A stretch of DNA of 64,000 nucleotides, from assembly GCF_014203595.1 (NCBI RefSeq), contig NZ_JACHJK010000008.1, forward strand, positions 1 through 64,000. Direction: 5' to 3'. A model generated the notes under the pieces. It was not told the origin of the DNA, did not search any database, and worked only from the letters and a program-made list of their open reading frames with translations. Position numbers and translations under genes: made by a program. The DNA is from Streptomyces echinatus (lineage in GTDB: Bacteria > Actinomycetota > Actinomycetes > Streptomycetales > Streptomycetaceae). Below, piece by piece: positions 32,004-40,421 of the stretch. The first letter of the stretch is position 1. Each line of letters starts with the position of its first letter.

Positions 32004-34409
32004 ATGGGACGAGCGGAAGAGAGACGAGCGCGACAGCGCGGCGGCCACCGCGCGGCGCCCAAGCGCCGCCGCTCCGCTCCGGAGGCCGGCAGCGCGTCGA
32101 CGGCCGGCGGCGCACCCGCGGCCGGCAGTACCGCCGGGGCCGGCGGCAAACCCACGGCCGGCGGCAAGCCGGCGGCGGGCGCCAAGCCGCCCAAGAGCCT
32201 CATACGCCGGATATTCGGCTGGAAGAAGATCCTCGGGACCTTCTTCGGAGTGTGTCTGCTGGGCATCCTGGGCTTCATCGGTCTGTACCTGTACGTGGAC
32301 GTCCCCGAGGGCAACGCCGCCGCCCAGCGGCAGAGCAACATCTACAAGTTCAGCGACGGAACGATCCTGGCCCGCGACGGCGAGGTCAACCGCGAGATCG
32401 TCGACCTCTCCAAGGTGCCCCGCAAGGTCCAGCTGACCTTCGTCGCCGCGGAGAACAAGAGCTTCTACCACGACGCCGGCGTCGACTTCAAAGGCACGGC
32501 CCGCGGTCTGCTCAACACGCTGTCCGGCAAGGGCAAGCAGGGTGGCTCCACGATCACCCAGCAGTACGTGAAGAACTTCTACCTCAACCAGGACCAGACC
32601 GTCACGCGCAAGCTGAAGGAACTGGTCATCTCGCTGAAGGTGGACCGAGAGAAGTCCAAGGACGACATCCTCGCCGGCTACATCAACACCAGCTACTACG
32701 GCCGCAACGCCTACGGCATCCAGGCCGCCGCCCAGGCCTACTTCCGCGTCGACGCCGAGGACCTCTCCGTCCAGCAGGGCGCCTACCTCGCCGCGCTGCT
32801 CCAGGCACCGAGCCAGTACGACTGGGCGGTCGCCGGCCCCACCGGCAAGAAACTGGTCACGGCCCGCTGGAACTACGTCCTCGACAACATGGTCGAGGAG
32901 GGCTGGCTGCCCAAGGCCAAGCGGGACGCCATGCACTTCCCCAAGATCATGGAACCCAAGGGCGCCCCGGGCCTCGACGGACAGAAGGGCTACCTGGTCG
33001 AACTCGCCAACCAGCAGCTGGAGCACCAGCTCATGGCGGAACAGGGCCTGACCCAGTCGCAGGCCGAGGGCGCGGTCGTCGAGAACGGCTGGACCATCAC
33101 CCTCAACGTCGACCGGAAGAAGCAGGCGGCGCTGGAGAAGGCCGTCAAGACCAGGCTGACCAGCAAGCTCGACAAGAAGAAGCGCAAGGTCGACGGCGAC
33201 ATCCAGCCCGGCGCCGTCTCCGTCGACCCCAAGACCGGCAGGATCGTCGCGCTCTACGGCGGCCAGAACTACTACGAGCACTACTACAACAACGCGACCC
33301 GCAAGGACTACCAGCCGGCCTCGACGTTCAAGCCGGTCATCCTCGCCGCCGCGCTGGAGCACAACGCCACCACGCAGGACGGCAAGCCGATCACCGCCGA
33401 CACCCTGTACGACGGCACCAGCCGCCACCAGGTCCAGGACCACGGCCGCAAGGTCGGCTTCGCCCCGCCGAACGAGGACGACGTCGACTACGACGACATC
33501 ACCGTGCAGCAGGCGATGAACAAGTCCGTCAACTCCGTCTTCGCACAGATGGGCGTGGACGTGGGCATGGACGAGGTCATGGGCACGGCCAACAAGCTCG
33601 GCATGGACACCAAGGGCATGCAGGCGGTGCCCGCCCAGACGCTGGGCTCGATGGGCGCCAGCCCCCTGGAGATGGCCGGGATCTACGCCACCTTCGCCAA
33701 CCACGGCAACAAGGTGACCCCGAGCATCATCAAGTCGGCGGAGCAGAAGGACCGCACGGTCGACATCCCGGACCCCATCGGCGGCCCGGTGATCAGCCGC
33801 ACGGCCGCCGACACCGTCACCTCGGTGCTCACCGGCGTGGTCGACGACGGCACGGCCAAGACGTCCGTGGCCAGCAACCCGCTGCGCGACGGCCAGCAGG
33901 TCGCGGGCAAGACCGGTACCTCCGACGAGAACAAGTCGGCCTGGTTCACCGGCTACACCCCCGACCTGGTCACCTCCGTCGGCCTGTTCGGCGAGGACCC
34001 GAAGACCAAGGCGCACGTGACCATGAGGTGGGCGACCGGCCTGCCGGCCCCCGGCCGGATCAACGGCGGCGGCTACCCCGCGGAGATCTGGGCCGCGTAC
34101 ACCTTCGGTGTGACGGCCAAGGCCGAGTTCGACCTGGACACCACCCAGGGCGCCGCCGTCGCGCCGACCGAGACGCCGAGCTGGACGCACAGCCCGAGCC
34201 AGACGCCGTCACAGACGCCCAGCAGCGAGCCGCCGACGTCCGAACCGCCGTCCCCCTCGCACACGCCGTCCCGGACCCCCTCGCACACGCCGTCCCAGAC
34301 CCCCTCGCAGACACCGTCGCAGACGCCCTCCAGCAGCGCGCCGCCGACGGACCCCGCGACGGAGGATCCGCTCGACCCCGACGGCGACCTCGGCCAGTTG
34401 GGGCAGTAG
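32004..34409 (+). CDS. Class A penicillin-binding protein
   Basis: 801 residues. Basic, Ala/Gly-rich cytoplasmic tail (about 1-65), one membrane helix (about 73-98), GT51 transglycosylase (catalytic region AAENKSFYHDAGVDFKG near 150; GGSTITQQYVKN) and transpeptidase (SxxK as ASTFKP near 435; SVN as KSVNSV; KTG as AGKTGTSDENKSAWF). The C-terminus is a long Ser/Pro/Thr tail with an imperfect PSQTPS/PSHTPS repeat. It polymerises and cross-links peptidoglycan. The tail is probably extracellular and disordered. Confidence 0.96.
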   Translation: MGRAEERRARQRGGHRAAPKRRRSAPEAGSASTAGGAPAAGSTAGAGGKPTAGGKPAAGAKPPKSLIRRIFGWKKILGTFFGVCLLGILGFIGLYLYVDVPEGNAAAQRQSNIYKFSDGTILARDGEVNREIVDLSKVPRKVQLTFVAAENKSFYHDAGVDFKGTARGLLNTLSGKGKQGGSTITQQYVKNFYLNQDQTVTRKLKELVISLKVDREKSKDDILAGYINTSYYGRNAYGIQAAAQAYFRVDAEDLSVQQGAYLAALLQAPSQYDWAVAGPTGKKLVTARWNYVLDNMVEEGWLPKAKRDAMHFPKIMEPKGAPGLDGQKGYLVELANQQLEHQLMAEQGLTQSQAEGAVVENGWTITLNVDRKKQAALEKAVKTRLTSKLDKKKRKVDGDIQPGAVSVDPKTGRIVALYGGQNYYEHYYNNATRKDYQPASTFKPVILAAALEHNATTQDGKPITADTLYDGTSRHQVQDHGRKVGFAPPNEDDVDYDDITVQQAMNKSVNSVFAQMGVDVGMDEVMGTANKLGMDTKGMQAVPAQTLGSMGASPLEMAGIYATFANHGNKVTPSIIKSAEQKDRTVDIPDPIGGPVISRTAADTVTSVLTGVVDDGTAKTSVASNPLRDGQQVAGKTGTSDENKSAWFTGYTPDLVTSVGLFGEDPKTKAHVTMRWATGLPAPGRINGGGYPAEIWAAYTFGVTAKAEFDLDTTQGAAVAPTETPSWTHSPSQTPSQTPSSEPPTSEPPSPSHTPSRTPSHTPSQTPSQTPSQTPSSSAPPTDPATEDPLDPDGDLGQLGQ

Positions 34410-34419
34410 GGCCACACAC

Positions 34420-34455
34420 GAAGGGGGCGCCCGGAGTACTCCGGGCGCCCCCTTC
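34420..34455. terminator. Bidirectional palindromic terminator
   Basis: A perfect 36-bp palindrome (18-bp arms, centre AGTACT) lies 11 bp past the penicillin-binding protein gene and 22 bp past the end of the converging regulator gene. Confidence 0.88.
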
Positions 34456-34476
34456 GGCGTCGTCCGCCGGCGGGAC

Positions 34477-36570
34477 TCAGCCGCGGTTCAGCTCGAACCA
34501 GACCACCTTGCCGGTGCTCAGCCGGGTCGCGCCCCAGCGCCGGGCCAGCTTGTTGACGAGGTACAGGCCGCGCCCGCCCTCGTCCGTGGCCCGCGCCTGC
34601 CTGAGCCGCGGCAGCTGCGGCACGTCGTCACCGACCTCGCAGCGCAGCACGTGCGTCCGCAGCAGCCGCAGGGTCACCGGCCGGGACGCGTACCGCACGG
34701 CGTTCGTCACGACCTCGCTGACCAGCAGCTCCACCGAGTCCGACAGGTCCTCCAGGTCCCACCGGGCAAGCGCCCGCCGGGCCAGCCGGCGGGCCTGGCC
34801 GGGCGCCGTCTCCTCCGGCTCCAGCGTCCAGTACGCGACATCGCTCGGCGCGATCCCGTCGAACCGGGCCGCGAGCAGCGCGATGTCGTCGTCCCGGTCG
34901 CCCGGACCGAGCATGTCCAGCACCTCGTCGCACAGCGCTTCCAGCGGCGGCGGATGGTCCGGGCCGGTCAGCTGGGCGGTCGCGGCGAGCTTCTCCCGCA
35001 ACTGCTCTATGCCGGTCCACACGTCCCGCAGCCGGGACTCCACCAGCCCGTCGGTGTACAGCAGCAGGGTCGCCCCGGCGGGCGCGTCCAGCTCCACCGC
35101 TTCGAAGTCCACCCCGCCGACCCCGATCGGCGCGCCCGGCGGCACCCGCAGCACCTCGGCCCGCCCGCCCAGGTGCAGCAGCACCGGCGGCGGATGGCCG
35201 GCGTTGGCGATCGTGATGCGGTGCGTGACCGGGTCGTAGACGGCGTACAGACAGGTCGCCATGCGGTCGGTGCCCAGGCGCTGCGCCTGCTCGTCCAGGT
35301 GGTGCAGCACCTCCTGCGGCGGCAGGTCGAGCCCGGCCAGGGTCTGCGCGGTGGTGCGCAGCTGCCCCATGATCGCCGCCGACGTCATCGAGTGGCCCAT
35401 CACGTCGCCGACCACCAGCGCGACCCGGCTGCCCGGCAGCGGGATCGCGTCGTACCAGTCGCCGCCGACCCGCGCGGTCTCCGCCGCCGGCAGATACCGG
35501 GAGGCCAGCCGGACGCCGGTCGGCCGGGGCAGGGTCTCGGGCAGCATGGTGCGCTGCAGCTCGTCGGCGATGTACGCCTCACGGCCGTACAGCACCGCCT
35601 TGTCGATGCCGAGCGCGCTGTGCGTGGCCAGCTGGGCGGCCACCAGCAGGTCGTCCGCCTCGAACGCGAGCCGCTCCGGGCGGCGCAGGAACAGGGCCGC
35701 GCCGATCACCCGGCGCCGGCCGCGCAGCGGCGCGAGGATCGCGTGCTGCCCGCTCGGCACGACCGCCTCACCGCCCTCGCCGAGCAGCTCGGGCAGCGCG
35801 GCCCGGGCCGCGGGCGCGTCGGCGAACACCGGCCGCACCCCGCGCAGCACCTCGTTCAGCGCGCCGCCCGGCCGCACCTCGCAGAGCTCCGTGGTGAGCG
35901 TCGACAGATCCGCCAGCGCGGACGCCTCCGGTTCCGGTTCGAACGCCGACGGCAGCAGTACCCCGTCGGTGTCCCGCTCCTCCGGTATCCGGTCGGTGCG
36001 GCGCAGCCGCAGCACCACCGGGCCGGTGGGCCGCTCGTCACCGACCGGCAGCGGGTCGCGCAGATAGACCAGGATCGCGTCCGAGAACGTCGGCACGGTG
36101 GCCCGGCACAGTCCCATCACGATCTCGTCCAGGTCGATGCCGCGGGCGATCCGCCGGGTCGCCGCGCCCACGAACCTGAGCCGGTCGCCGTCCCGCCGCA
36201 TCGGCATCGGCCGTCCCGGCGGCAGTCCCCGCCCGGTACGGCGCTCCTCACCGCTCGGCGTCCGCTCCTGCGCGGCGCCGGGCTGCGCGGGAATGGCCTC
36301 CGGCGCGGGGCGCGGACGATGGGCGCCGGCTTCGGCGGTGGCGGGCTGGGAGTGCTCGGGGCCGTTGACCGGGGGCTCCTTCCCCATGCCGTCCTTTCCC
36401 TTGCCACGGGGCGTGGCCGTGCCCGGACCCGAGGGCGTCGTGTCGGCCCGGGCCTGCGTGGGTAAGGCCGGGTTGCCGAGCTGTTTCGAGGTACGCAGGA
36501 GCGCCCCGCGGGCCTCCGCGGGGTCGACGCCCGGCTGGGGGCGTTCGAAGGAGGTGGGCTGCTCCGTCAC
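34477..36570 (-). CDS. GAF/PP2C phosphatase/kinase-like regulator, RsbU-SpoIIE type
   Basis: About 697 residues. Disordered Pro/Ala-rich N-terminus (about 1-120), GAF-like sensor domain (about 130-340: RIARGIDLDEIVMGLCRATV, HAILAPLRGRRRVIGAALFLRR), PP2C/SpoIIE phosphatase (about 355-555: GGDWYDAIPLPGSRVALVVGDVMGHS, ITIANAGHPPPVLL, LLLYTDGLVESR, DDDIALLAARF), then an anti-sigma-factor-type ATPase (about 575-695: LVSEVVTNAVRYA, DEGGRGLYLVNKLARRWG). This fusion class controls sigma factors by partner switching in streptomycetes. The GTG start was chosen as the family N-terminus (TEQPTSFERPQPG); a longer ORF opens 153 bp upstream. Confidence 0.9.
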   Translation of the reverse strand: MTEQPTSFERPQPGVDPAEARGALLRTSKQLGNPALPTQARADTTPSGPGTATPRGKGKDGMGKEPPVNGPEHSQPATAEAGAHRPRPAPEAIPAQPGAAQERTPSGEERRTGRGLPPGRPMPMRRDGDRLRFVGAATRRIARGIDLDEIVMGLCRATVPTFSDAILVYLRDPLPVGDERPTGPVVLRLRRTDRIPEERDTDGVLLPSAFEPEPEASALADLSTLTTELCEVRPGGALNEVLRGVRPVFADAPAARAALPELLGEGGEAVVPSGQHAILAPLRGRRRVIGAALFLRRPERLAFEADDLLVAAQLATHSALGIDKAVLYGREAYIADELQRTMLPETLPRPTGVRLASRYLPAAETARVGGDWYDAIPLPGSRVALVVGDVMGHSMTSAAIMGQLRTTAQTLAGLDLPPQEVLHHLDEQAQRLGTDRMATCLYAVYDPVTHRITIANAGHPPPVLLHLGGRAEVLRVPPGAPIGVGGVDFEAVELDAPAGATLLLYTDGLVESRLRDVWTGIEQLREKLAATAQLTGPDHPPPLEALCDEVLDMLGPGDRDDDIALLAARFDGIAPSDVAYWTLEPEETAPGQARRLARRALARWDLEDLSDSVELLVSEVVTNAVRYASRPVTLRLLRTHVLRCEVGDDVPQLPRLRQARATDEGGRGLYLVNKLARRWGATRLSTGKVVWFELNRG

Positions 36571-36873
36571 GCGTGTCGCATCCGTCCGTCCGGGGCTGTG
36601 CGCCGGGTACGCCGGGCGCGCAGTTGGTCCCGCCGAAGTCCCGATACCCGCAATACGTGCCCCAGGAACGGAATCCGCGCGGGGACGGAGGTTGTTCCCC
36701 TGCCGTTCGCGCGGCCGCCGCACTCAGCGGTGGTGCCGCCCTCGTACCCCTCGCTCACGTCCAGCCGCCCCTCGGTGACGATCGGTCAAGCCCGGCAGGT
36801 GCGCCGGGAGTTGCACTAACGCCCCTTGCGGAGGACGATCCTACGGTTCTTGCCCTGGGGCACATCAAGGGTC
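36571..36873. other. Promoter region of the RsbU-type gene
   Basis: About 300 bp without a supported gene. The minus strand carries the upstream part of the regulator's possible longer N-terminus, and the gap also holds the 3' flank of the DUF402 gene. No terminator, tRNA or repeat was seen. Confidence 0.4.
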
Positions 36874-37563
36874 TCATGAGGACAGGTGCGCGGGGGTGCG
36901 GTCCCAGTCCTCGGGGAGAGAAGGTACCGCCCAGGCCGGGTCCGGGCGCCAGTGCTGCCAGCCGTCCGAGAACGGCGCCCCCCACGCGCGGACCACTTCC
37001 ACCGCGTCCCGGCCGGCCGCCCGCACCCGTCCGGCGGTCCCCGCGTCCATCAGCCCGTCCCGCTGGGCCTGCGCGAACTCGTCCTCGTCCCGCCAGTGCC
37101 AACTGCGGTCCGGGTGTACGGAGATGTCCAGGAAGTGGTCCTCGGAGTCCACCCCGCCCGCCCACCGGGACAGCGGCTGCTCCAGGTTGACGTACCAGTT
37201 CTTGAACCGCCAGCCCGGGTCCCAGAACAGCCATACCGACCAGGGCCTGCCGGGCTGGGCCAGTTTCAGCACGCCCGTGCCGAACCAGCGGTCCCGCTGC
37301 ACCGTGCGCGGCTTGGTGTAGCGGGACTCCAGCGGCTCCTGGTGCACGGCCGTGCCGTCGGTCAGGACCGGCTTCACGCAGTCGGTGCCGGGGGCCAGCC
37401 ACACCGCCAGCACCTCGGCGTCGTCACGTACGACGGTGACGGGCCGGGCGATGTGGAAGCGCGGGCCCCCGTTCTCCCGGTAGCGCCACAGGATGTGTGT
37501 CCCCGGGGCCCAGCGCGTCGCGGGTCCCGCCGCCCCTCGTGTCATCGCTCCGTCGTCCGTCAT
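36874..37563 (-). CDS. DUF402 family phosphatase (FomD-like)
   Basis: 229 residues with the DUF402 fold: an N-terminal RNA-binding-like barrel and the motif region DPGWRFKNWYVNLEQPLSRWAGGVDSEDHFLDISVHPD, where the Asp/Glu/His residues bind metal and nucleotide. FomD, a DUF402 enzyme, hydrolyses a CMP ester in fosfomycin biosynthesis; this housekeeping version likely hydrolyses nucleoside diphosphates. Start with ATG; no ribosome site is clearly better than another further in. Confidence 0.85.
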   Translation of the reverse strand: MTDDGAMTRGAAGPATRWAPGTHILWRYRENGGPRFHIARPVTVVRDDAEVLAVWLAPGTDCVKPVLTDGTAVHQEPLESRYTKPRTVQRDRWFGTGVLKLAQPGRPWSVWLFWDPGWRFKNWYVNLEQPLSRWAGGVDSEDHFLDISVHPDRSWHWRDEDEFAQAQRDGLMDAGTAGRVRAAGRDAVEVVRAWGAPFSDGWQHWRPDPAWAVPSLPEDWDRTPAHLSS

Positions 37564-37645
37564 GCACAGATATTAGGTGCCACGGGCATACGACGCTGCG
37601 GCGCGCGTCACGGCGGTCCGGTTGGCCGGAAAGGTTCGCCGCCGG

Positions 37646-39043
37646 TCACGGGCGGGTCATCCGCAGGACGTCCAGCGCCTCGTCGAGCTGCTGCGGCGTC
37701 AGGTCGCCGCGCTCCACGTAGCCGCCCTCCAGGACGACTTCGCGGATCGTCTTCCGCTCGGCGAGGGACTTCTTGGCGACCTTCGCGGCCTCCTCGTAGC
37801 CGATGTACTTGTTCAGCGGGGTCACCACGGACGGGGACGACTCGGCGTACTCGCGGGCGCGTTCGCGGTCGGCGGTGATGCCGTCGACCGTCCGGTCGGC
37901 GAGCAGCCGCGAGACGTTGCCGAGCAGCCGGATCGATTCGAGCACGTTCTTGGCGATGACCGGGAGCATCACGTTCAGCTCGAAGTTCCCGGCGGCACCG
38001 GCCGTGGTGATGGTGGCGTCGTTGCCGATGACCTGGGCGGCGACCATCAGCACGGCCTCGGGTACGACGGGGTTGACCTTGCCCGGCATGATCGACGAGC
38101 CGGGCTGGAGGTCGGGCAGCCGGATCTCGGCGAGGCCCGTGCGCGGGCCGGACGACATCCAGCGCAGATCGTTGGCGATCTTTGTCAGGCCGACCGCGAT
38201 GGTGCGCAGCTGCCCGCTGGTCTCCACGACGCCGTCCCGGGCGCCCTGCGCCTCGAAGTGGTCGCGGGCCTCGGTGAGCGGAAGTCCGGTGGTCCGGGCG
38301 ACCTCCTCGATGACGGCGGCGGAGAATCCGGGCGGGGTGTTGATGCCCGTGCCGACCGCCGTGCCGCCGAGCGGCAGTTCGGCCAGCCGGGGCAGCGAGG
38401 CGCGCAGCCGCTCGACGCCGTACCGCACCTGGGCCGCGTATCCGCCGAACTCCTGCCCGAGCGTCACGGGCGTCGCGTCCATCAGGTGCGTACGCCCGGA
38501 CTTCACCACGTCGGCGAACTCCGCGGACTTGCGCTCCAGGGATGCGGCGAGGTGCTCCAGGGCCGGGATCAGGTCGTGGGTGACGGCCGCGGTGGCCGCG
38601 ATGTGGATGGAGGACGGGAAGACGTCGTTGGACGACTGCGAGGCGTTGACATGGTCGTTGGGATGCACGTCCCGGCCGAGCCGCTCGGTCGCCAGCGTCG
38701 CGATGACCTCGTTGGTGTTCATGTTGGACGAGGTGCCGGAACCCGTCTGGAAGACGTCCACCGGGAAGTGCTCGTCCCACTTCCCCGCGGCGACCTCGCC
38801 GGCCGCCTCCTGGATCGCCTCGGCGACCTCCTTGTCCAGCACGCCCAGCTCGGCGTTCACCTTCGCCGCCGCCGCCTTCACGCGGGCCAGCGCCTCGATG
38901 TGCGCGCGTTCGATCCGCTGCCCGGAGACCGGGAAGTTCTCGACGGCGCGCTGCGTCTGCGCCCGCCACTTGGCATGGGCCGGGACCCGGACCTCGCCCA
39001 TCGAGTCGTGCTCGATCCGGTACTGCGGCTCTTCGGTCGTCAT
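37646..39043 (-). CDS. fumC: Class II fumarate hydratase
   Basis: 465 residues. All family blocks are present: GSGTSSNMNTNEV, HPNDHVNASQSSNDVFPSS, SGRTHLMDATPVTLGQEF, and the active-site loop GSSIMPGKVNPVVPE near 315 with the catalytic Ser. It hydrates fumarate to malate without iron. A second, iron-sulfur fumarase is encoded 1.4 kb away; having both classes lets the cell keep the TCA cycle when iron-sulfur enzymes are damaged. Confidence 0.97.
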   Translation of the reverse strand: MTTEEPQYRIEHDSMGEVRVPAHAKWRAQTQRAVENFPVSGQRIERAHIEALARVKAAAAKVNAELGVLDKEVAEAIQEAAGEVAAGKWDEHFPVDVFQTGSGTSSNMNTNEVIATLATERLGRDVHPNDHVNASQSSNDVFPSSIHIAATAAVTHDLIPALEHLAASLERKSAEFADVVKSGRTHLMDATPVTLGQEFGGYAAQVRYGVERLRASLPRLAELPLGGTAVGTGINTPPGFSAAVIEEVARTTGLPLTEARDHFEAQGARDGVVETSGQLRTIAVGLTKIANDLRWMSSGPRTGLAEIRLPDLQPGSSIMPGKVNPVVPEAVLMVAAQVIGNDATITTAGAAGNFELNVMLPVIAKNVLESIRLLGNVSRLLADRTVDGITADRERAREYAESSPSVVTPLNKYIGYEEAAKVAKKSLAERKTIREVVLEGGYVERGDLTPQQLDEALDVLRMTRP

Positions 39044-39436
39044 CGTCGTACCTCCGAAAACGTGAGCACCCGTCGTGACAGGCGTATTCCCCGACGTGGC
39101 CGCCCGTCGGCGTGCACCGGGGGTGACAGCTGCTCCGGGGAGGCGCCGCGCGACGCGTCAGATCCAGGATCAGGTGAACGGCCGTCGCTGTCGCGGCGGC
39201 AATTTGTCATGAACGGAATAACAAATGACCGACCGCTCATTCACCGGGGGTGAATGCCTCGCGGAATGTGATTCCGGCCACGCATCGAGTGAATGCACGG
39301 CGCATGCACACCTCGGATCAGCGGATTCGCCGATCAATGCCGGATACGTGATCGAATCCGTCAACTCCCGCGGAATCGCGAGTACTTCCGCGTGCCACAA
39401 TCCGGCCAAGACCAGGTGGGGGCAGGGAGTGCTGCG
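39044..39436 (+). promoter_or_regulatory. Less GC-rich gap upstream of the accessory gene pair
   Basis: About 390 bp with visibly lower GC than the rest, no supported gene. Contains short palindromes such as TTCACCGGGGGTGAA (39241-39255) and the fumC promoter toward the left. Sequence composition like this often marks acquired DNA or a strong promoter. Confidence 0.45.
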
Positions 39437-39655
39437 GTGACTCAAAGCAAGGCGATCCTTATCGGGGCGATCATCACCGGTGCCGCGGCGGTCATCGCGG
39501 CGGTCATCGCTCTCTGGGGCGGCCCGTCGGAGACCAACGCCTGCAAGAACGAGGCGCAGACCGTGCAGAACTGCGGCAAGGGCAACGAGATCCACATCGA
39601 CCCGCCGGCGTCGGCCTCTCCCGCGAGCGGGGGGACGGGTGCGGCGGCCGGCTAG
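39437..39655 (+). CDS. Small membrane protein with Cys-Asn motif
   Basis: 72 residues. A hydrophobic helix (KAILIGAIITGAAAVIAAVIALWG) is followed by a short extracytoplasmic part with TNACKNEAQTVQNCGKGNEIHI and a Pro/Ser/Gly tail. The GTG follows GGCAGGGAG. The motif recurs in the next gene. Function unknown; the position and sequence similarity suggest a two-protein surface unit. Confidence 0.7.
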   Translation: MTQSKAILIGAIITGAAAVIAAVIALWGGPSETNACKNEAQTVQNCGKGNEIHIDPPASASPASGGTGAAAG

Positions 39656-40367
39656 GGCGGTACGGCCGGCCGTGTACCTGGCGGCGGCCTGGCTGGCCGC
39701 CGCCGGTGTCGCGGGGTGCGGCGACACCAACTCGTGCCAGAACACGATCAACTGCGGCAGGGACAACACCAGCGAACAGACACAAGCGGTGCCCACCGGC
39801 GCTCCACCGGTCCCGGCCGGTCCCACGAGCACCGCGCCGTCCGAGACACCCGTCCCGCCCGACGAGACGGAGTCCTCCGGACCCCCGCCCTCCCCGGTGT
39901 CGGACCGCCGGTACCTCTCGGAGCTGGGCACGGTCGAAGACGCGGACTCGGACACCGAGGTCGACGCCACGGCGGTCGTGGGCGGCACCTCCTACGATCA
40001 CAGCGTCACGTTCGTCTGTTCCGCGTACTGCAACAACGCGCCCGGGGAAAAACCGCAGAGCGTGGTCTCCTTCAACCTGGGCGGCGGTTATCGCACCCTC
40101 ACGCTGAGAATGGCGGTACTCGATTCCAGCCCGGACGAAAGCGAGACCGGAACGTTCGAGGTCTATCTCGACGGTGTTCCCCAGGGCACCCGGCACGTAC
40201 GTTTCGGTTCCCCGGAGACACAGACCCTGAAGGTCGCGGGCGTCAACCGGGTCCGGCTGGTCGCCCACCGCCCGGGAACGGTTCCCAATGCCGCCATGGC
40301 CGGCGCCCAGCTGCTCGACACCGTCGTGCCCCATCTGGCCTGGCTGGACCCCGAGTTGCGCCGCTGA
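39639..40367 (+). CDS. Lipoprotein with Cys-Asn motif and NPCBM-like domain
   Basis: About 242 residues. Lipoprotein signal (AAAWLAAAGVAGC; lipobox VAGC), then DTNSCQNTINCGRDN, a Pro/Ser/Thr linker and a beta-sandwich domain (about 95-230) resembling NPCBM/sugar-binding modules: GTSYDHSVTF, YRTLTLRMAVLDSSPDESETGTFEVYLDGV. The GTG start overlaps the preceding gene by 17 nt. It is probably exported and surface-anchored; ligand unknown. Confidence 0.78.
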   Translation: MRRPARAVRPAVYLAAAWLAAAGVAGCGDTNSCQNTINCGRDNTSEQTQAVPTGAPPVPAGPTSTAPSETPVPPDETESSGPPPSPVSDRRYLSELGTVEDADSDTEVDATAVVGGTSYDHSVTFVCSAYCNNAPGEKPQSVVSFNLGGGYRTLTLRMAVLDSSPDESETGTFEVYLDGVPQGTRHVRFGSPETQTLKVAGVNRVRLVAHRPGTVPNAAMAGAQLLDTVVPHLAWLDPELRR

Positions 40368-40406
40368 CGCGCAAAGCCCCCGGCCGACGGCCGGGGGCTT
40401 TGCGCG
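40368..40406. terminator. Bidirectional terminator before the class I fumarase
   Basis: A perfect 18-bp stem (40368-40385 with 40389-40406), loop GAC, begins directly after the lipoprotein stop codon and lies 16 bp past the end of the converging fumarase. Confidence 0.9.
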
Positions 40407-40421
40407 TGCGCCGTGACCGGG

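Noticed and set aside
31889..35239. A 1116-codon open frame overlapping the penicillin-binding protein and the regulator
   Set aside because: Different frame from the transglycosylase/transpeptidase motifs, which are intact in the accepted gene.
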